Of a stretch of 16,662 bases of DNA, positions 16,201 to 16,662 are shown in pieces. The number at the start of each line of letters is the position of its first letter. Positions within the stretch are counted from its first letter, which is position 1. The notes below the pieces were generated by a model. It had not been told where the DNA came from, did not search any database, and worked only from the letters and a program-made list of their open reading frames with translations. Location of the stretch: the NCBI GenBank assembly GCA_964626565.1, contig CAZVFX010000143.1:1-16662 (forward strand), given 5' to 3'. The position numbers and the translations under genes are program-made. The DNA is from CAZVFX01 sp964626565. Lineage in GTDB: Bacteria > Myxococcota_A > UBA9042 > CAIXZC01.

Positions 16201-16571
16201 GAAACTTCGGTACATTCAAAGCCTTCGGGGCATTCCTCAAGGCACTGCTCGGAGCAGACCCCGGTGCCCATGTGCATCACGCAGTAGCCGGACCAGCAGT
16301 CCGCGCCTTCCACGCACGGGTCCATGAAGCAACCGGAACCAACCGGGCATCCGGATTCGACGTCCGGCGACACCTCCGCCACGTCCGAATCCACAGGTCT
16401 GTCCCCTGCGTCCCCCGTCATTTGATCCGGGCTATCAGAGGGCAGGTCGGCCCTTTGAGAAGTGCCTTCCCCGGCGACGTCCGTCGTGTCGCTCTTCACC
16501 ACGTCCCCCCCGCCTGAAGAACATCCGGCGACAACGAAAAGGGCGGCAAATACAAGTAGCAGCTTTCTCAT
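13233..16571 (-). CDS. Giant Cys-rich repeat lipoprotein with MopE-like motif and unusual C-terminal domain
   Basis: From ATG 16571 (GGAGG at 16580-16584) the product is 1112 residues. Signal MRKLLLVFAALFVVAGC gives predicted lipidation at Cys17; an Asp/Ser-rich tether runs to about 74. Residues 75-250 form Cys-rich modules (DCWSGYC, CPEGFEC, CPDGFEC). EEVCDGLDNNCDGVVDE (254-270) is a MopE-type putative metal-binding motif (PF11617). Residues 273-957 contain 24 half-repeats of about 25 residues based on CDDGNxCT, each with four cysteines. Residues 958-985 (CCGNGVLEGGEECDDGN...CDSQC) are a DUF4215-type Cys-rich repeat. The final stretch, about 990-1112, is an aromatic- and His-rich domain (CWYHHKNQAW, KCSWCHNKNE) that I do not recognise. 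The protein should be surface-attached, heavily disulfide-bonded and perhaps calcium-binding. Such proteins are frequent in Myxococcota but their function is unknown. An in-frame ATG at 16658 would bury the signal peptide and is rejected. Confidence 0.85.
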   Translation of the reverse strand: MRKLLLVFAALFVVAGCSSGGGDVVKSDTTDVAGEGTSQRADLPSDSPDQMTGDAGDRPVDSDVAEVSPDVESGCPVGSGCFMDPCVEGADCWSGYCVMHMGTGVCSEQCLEECPEGFECTEVSLSAPDYVFVCTSRFPALCLPCSSGAECEALAGIAGACVSYGEAEGHFCASVCNGTEDCPDGFECQQVATVEGLLTAQCVGSQGVCPCGAYSVTQSLSTTCSQTNEFGVCTGQRVCSEEGLGECDAATPAEEVCDGLDNNCDGVVDEVSCDDDNPCTADECLGAGGCVNEPATGGECLDGDACTIGDHCEEGQCVGAALACDDQNPCTDEFCDSELGCQYEFNSLPCDDGNPCTYGDSCLAGQCVGLPGDCDCQADEDCLFVSEANKCLGEFFCDKSQSPYLCVQKPGTEVVCPLPAGPDADCYANQCVPETGDCQALDVNQAKACDEGDKCTVAETCLDGVCQGGIPLNCNDGNQCTDDFCEPAAGCIHLEHFGACSDGNACSVGDHCADGICVPGEPVSCDDLNPCTDDTCDPQSGCMNQPGAGPCDDGNACTVGEECSGGWCVPSGYLACDDLNPCTVDLCDELLGCVHSNEAVSCSDGNACTVGDSCVNGTCAPGDPASCDDGNECTDTWCDPDSGCVSVANEADCDDGNECTIGDHCQEGWCVWQQLEECDDGNQCTDDECDPGAGCTYSLSDGACDDGNLCTVDDVCALGSCIAGGELPCNDGNVCTADSCKPSVGCEFVPNAADCDDGNACTEGDHCQAGACVVAEMTDCNDFNICTLDFCVPDEGCQHAPLQVPCDDGSKCTIGDYCVDGSCVSGMPADCDDGNQCTLDECLPDDGCVNTAQAGPCNDGDPCTVDDVCDGDQCAPGPALECDDQSECTTDSCDPVQLCVFEPIAGSCDDGNACTEDDLCEAGDCVGGPQISCDDGDQCTADSCQPADGCHNDAIAPCCGNGVLEGGEECDDGNVAPGDGCDSQCHEEGTCFADWKTDLSCNGQNYSPPCQPGDPGYHWKGVYQGYACWYHHKNQAWNTTTATNFWHLALAFELAPGSGKCSWCHNKNETPNPGGYGNCSSYFQQGDVGAWGYCGDTVGFVCIPAGGQQPCN
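13701..15755 (-). repeat. Alternating A/B Cys-rich repeat array (24 half-repeats)
   Basis: The array encodes residues 273-957 of the Cys-rich lipoprotein. Two module types alternate. Type A has cysteine spacing C-x5-C-x4-C-x5-C (for example CDDGNQCTDDECDPGAGC). Type B has C-x5-C-x5-C-x4-C (for example CSDGNACTVGDSCVNGTC). I count 12 of each. The alternation is broken once, after the fourth module, where a divergent insert of about 75 residues starting CDCQADEDC stands where an A module is expected. The DNA copies are diverged rather than near-identical, so the array is old. Confidence 0.9.
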
Positions 16572-16662
16572 GGGCCAAACCTCCAAATCCCGCGGTCCAT
16601 CCGGGAAAAGTATGCGTTGGCAGTTTACCAGAAACCCACCCGGGGTCATAGACTCCACTAGG

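Noticed and set aside
1..16662. Similar ACTAG sequences at the two window ends as possible mobile-element termini
   Set aside because: Five or six shared bases are expected by chance, no transposase or integrase is present, and genes run off the left edge.

Overview
The window is a GC-rich bacterial fragment holding eleven protein-coding genes and no visible RNA gene, transposon or CRISPR array. The gene families point to Myxococcota, Bradymonadales-like bacteria or related former Deltaproteobacteria. They include an IgGFc-binding-type domain, a MopE-type metal-binding motif followed by long runs of Cys-rich CDDGNxCT repeats, a DUF4215 Cys-rich repeat, a DUF4388 (PATAN) protein with a Pro/Ala linker, and lipoproteins with Asp/Ser-rich tethers. 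No taxonomic marker is present, so this is an inference.

Layout. 2-727 (+): 3' end of an IgGFc-binding-domain surface protein. 734-1588 (-): folD, one-carbon metabolism, convergent with the first gene. 1709-4118 (+): a neutral-ceramidase-like lipoprotein and a DpaA/YafK-type L,D-transpeptidase-family protein, 13 bases apart and probably one operon. 4197-6392 (+): a 731-residue modular protein (possible PilZ-like start, Pro/Ala repeats, DUF4388, degenerate J-like region, TPR-like end). 6438-12287 (+): a tight four-gene operon in which every junction is a 4-base ATGA overlap. 12284-13105 (-): a secreted N-acetylmuramoyl-L-alanine amidase whose stop codon overlaps the stop of the last operon gene. 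13233-16571 (-): a 1112-residue Cys-rich lipoprotein with 24 half-repeats.

The centre of interest is the operon at 6438-12287. Its first gene is an unmistakable NifH/BchL-family iron protein with both [4Fe-4S] cysteines. The second and third look like two diverged halves of a nitrogenase component 1. One of these carries an extra N-terminal region of about 270 residues. Candidate cluster cysteines are split three in one subunit and one in the other, formally like DPOR (BchN/BchB) rather than nitrogenase. The fourth gene is a polytopic GT-C-like membrane protein translated from an overlapping start. No nif biosynthesis genes and no bch/chl, cfb or mar partners are in view. I read this as a nitrogenase-like reductase of unknown substrate, possibly acting on a membrane or lipid-linked compound.

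The surrounding genes (ceramidase-like hydrolase, L,D-transpeptidase family, amidase, two large exported Cys-containing proteins) all concern the cell envelope. Whether they cooperate with the nitrogenase-like operon cannot be told from sequence alone.
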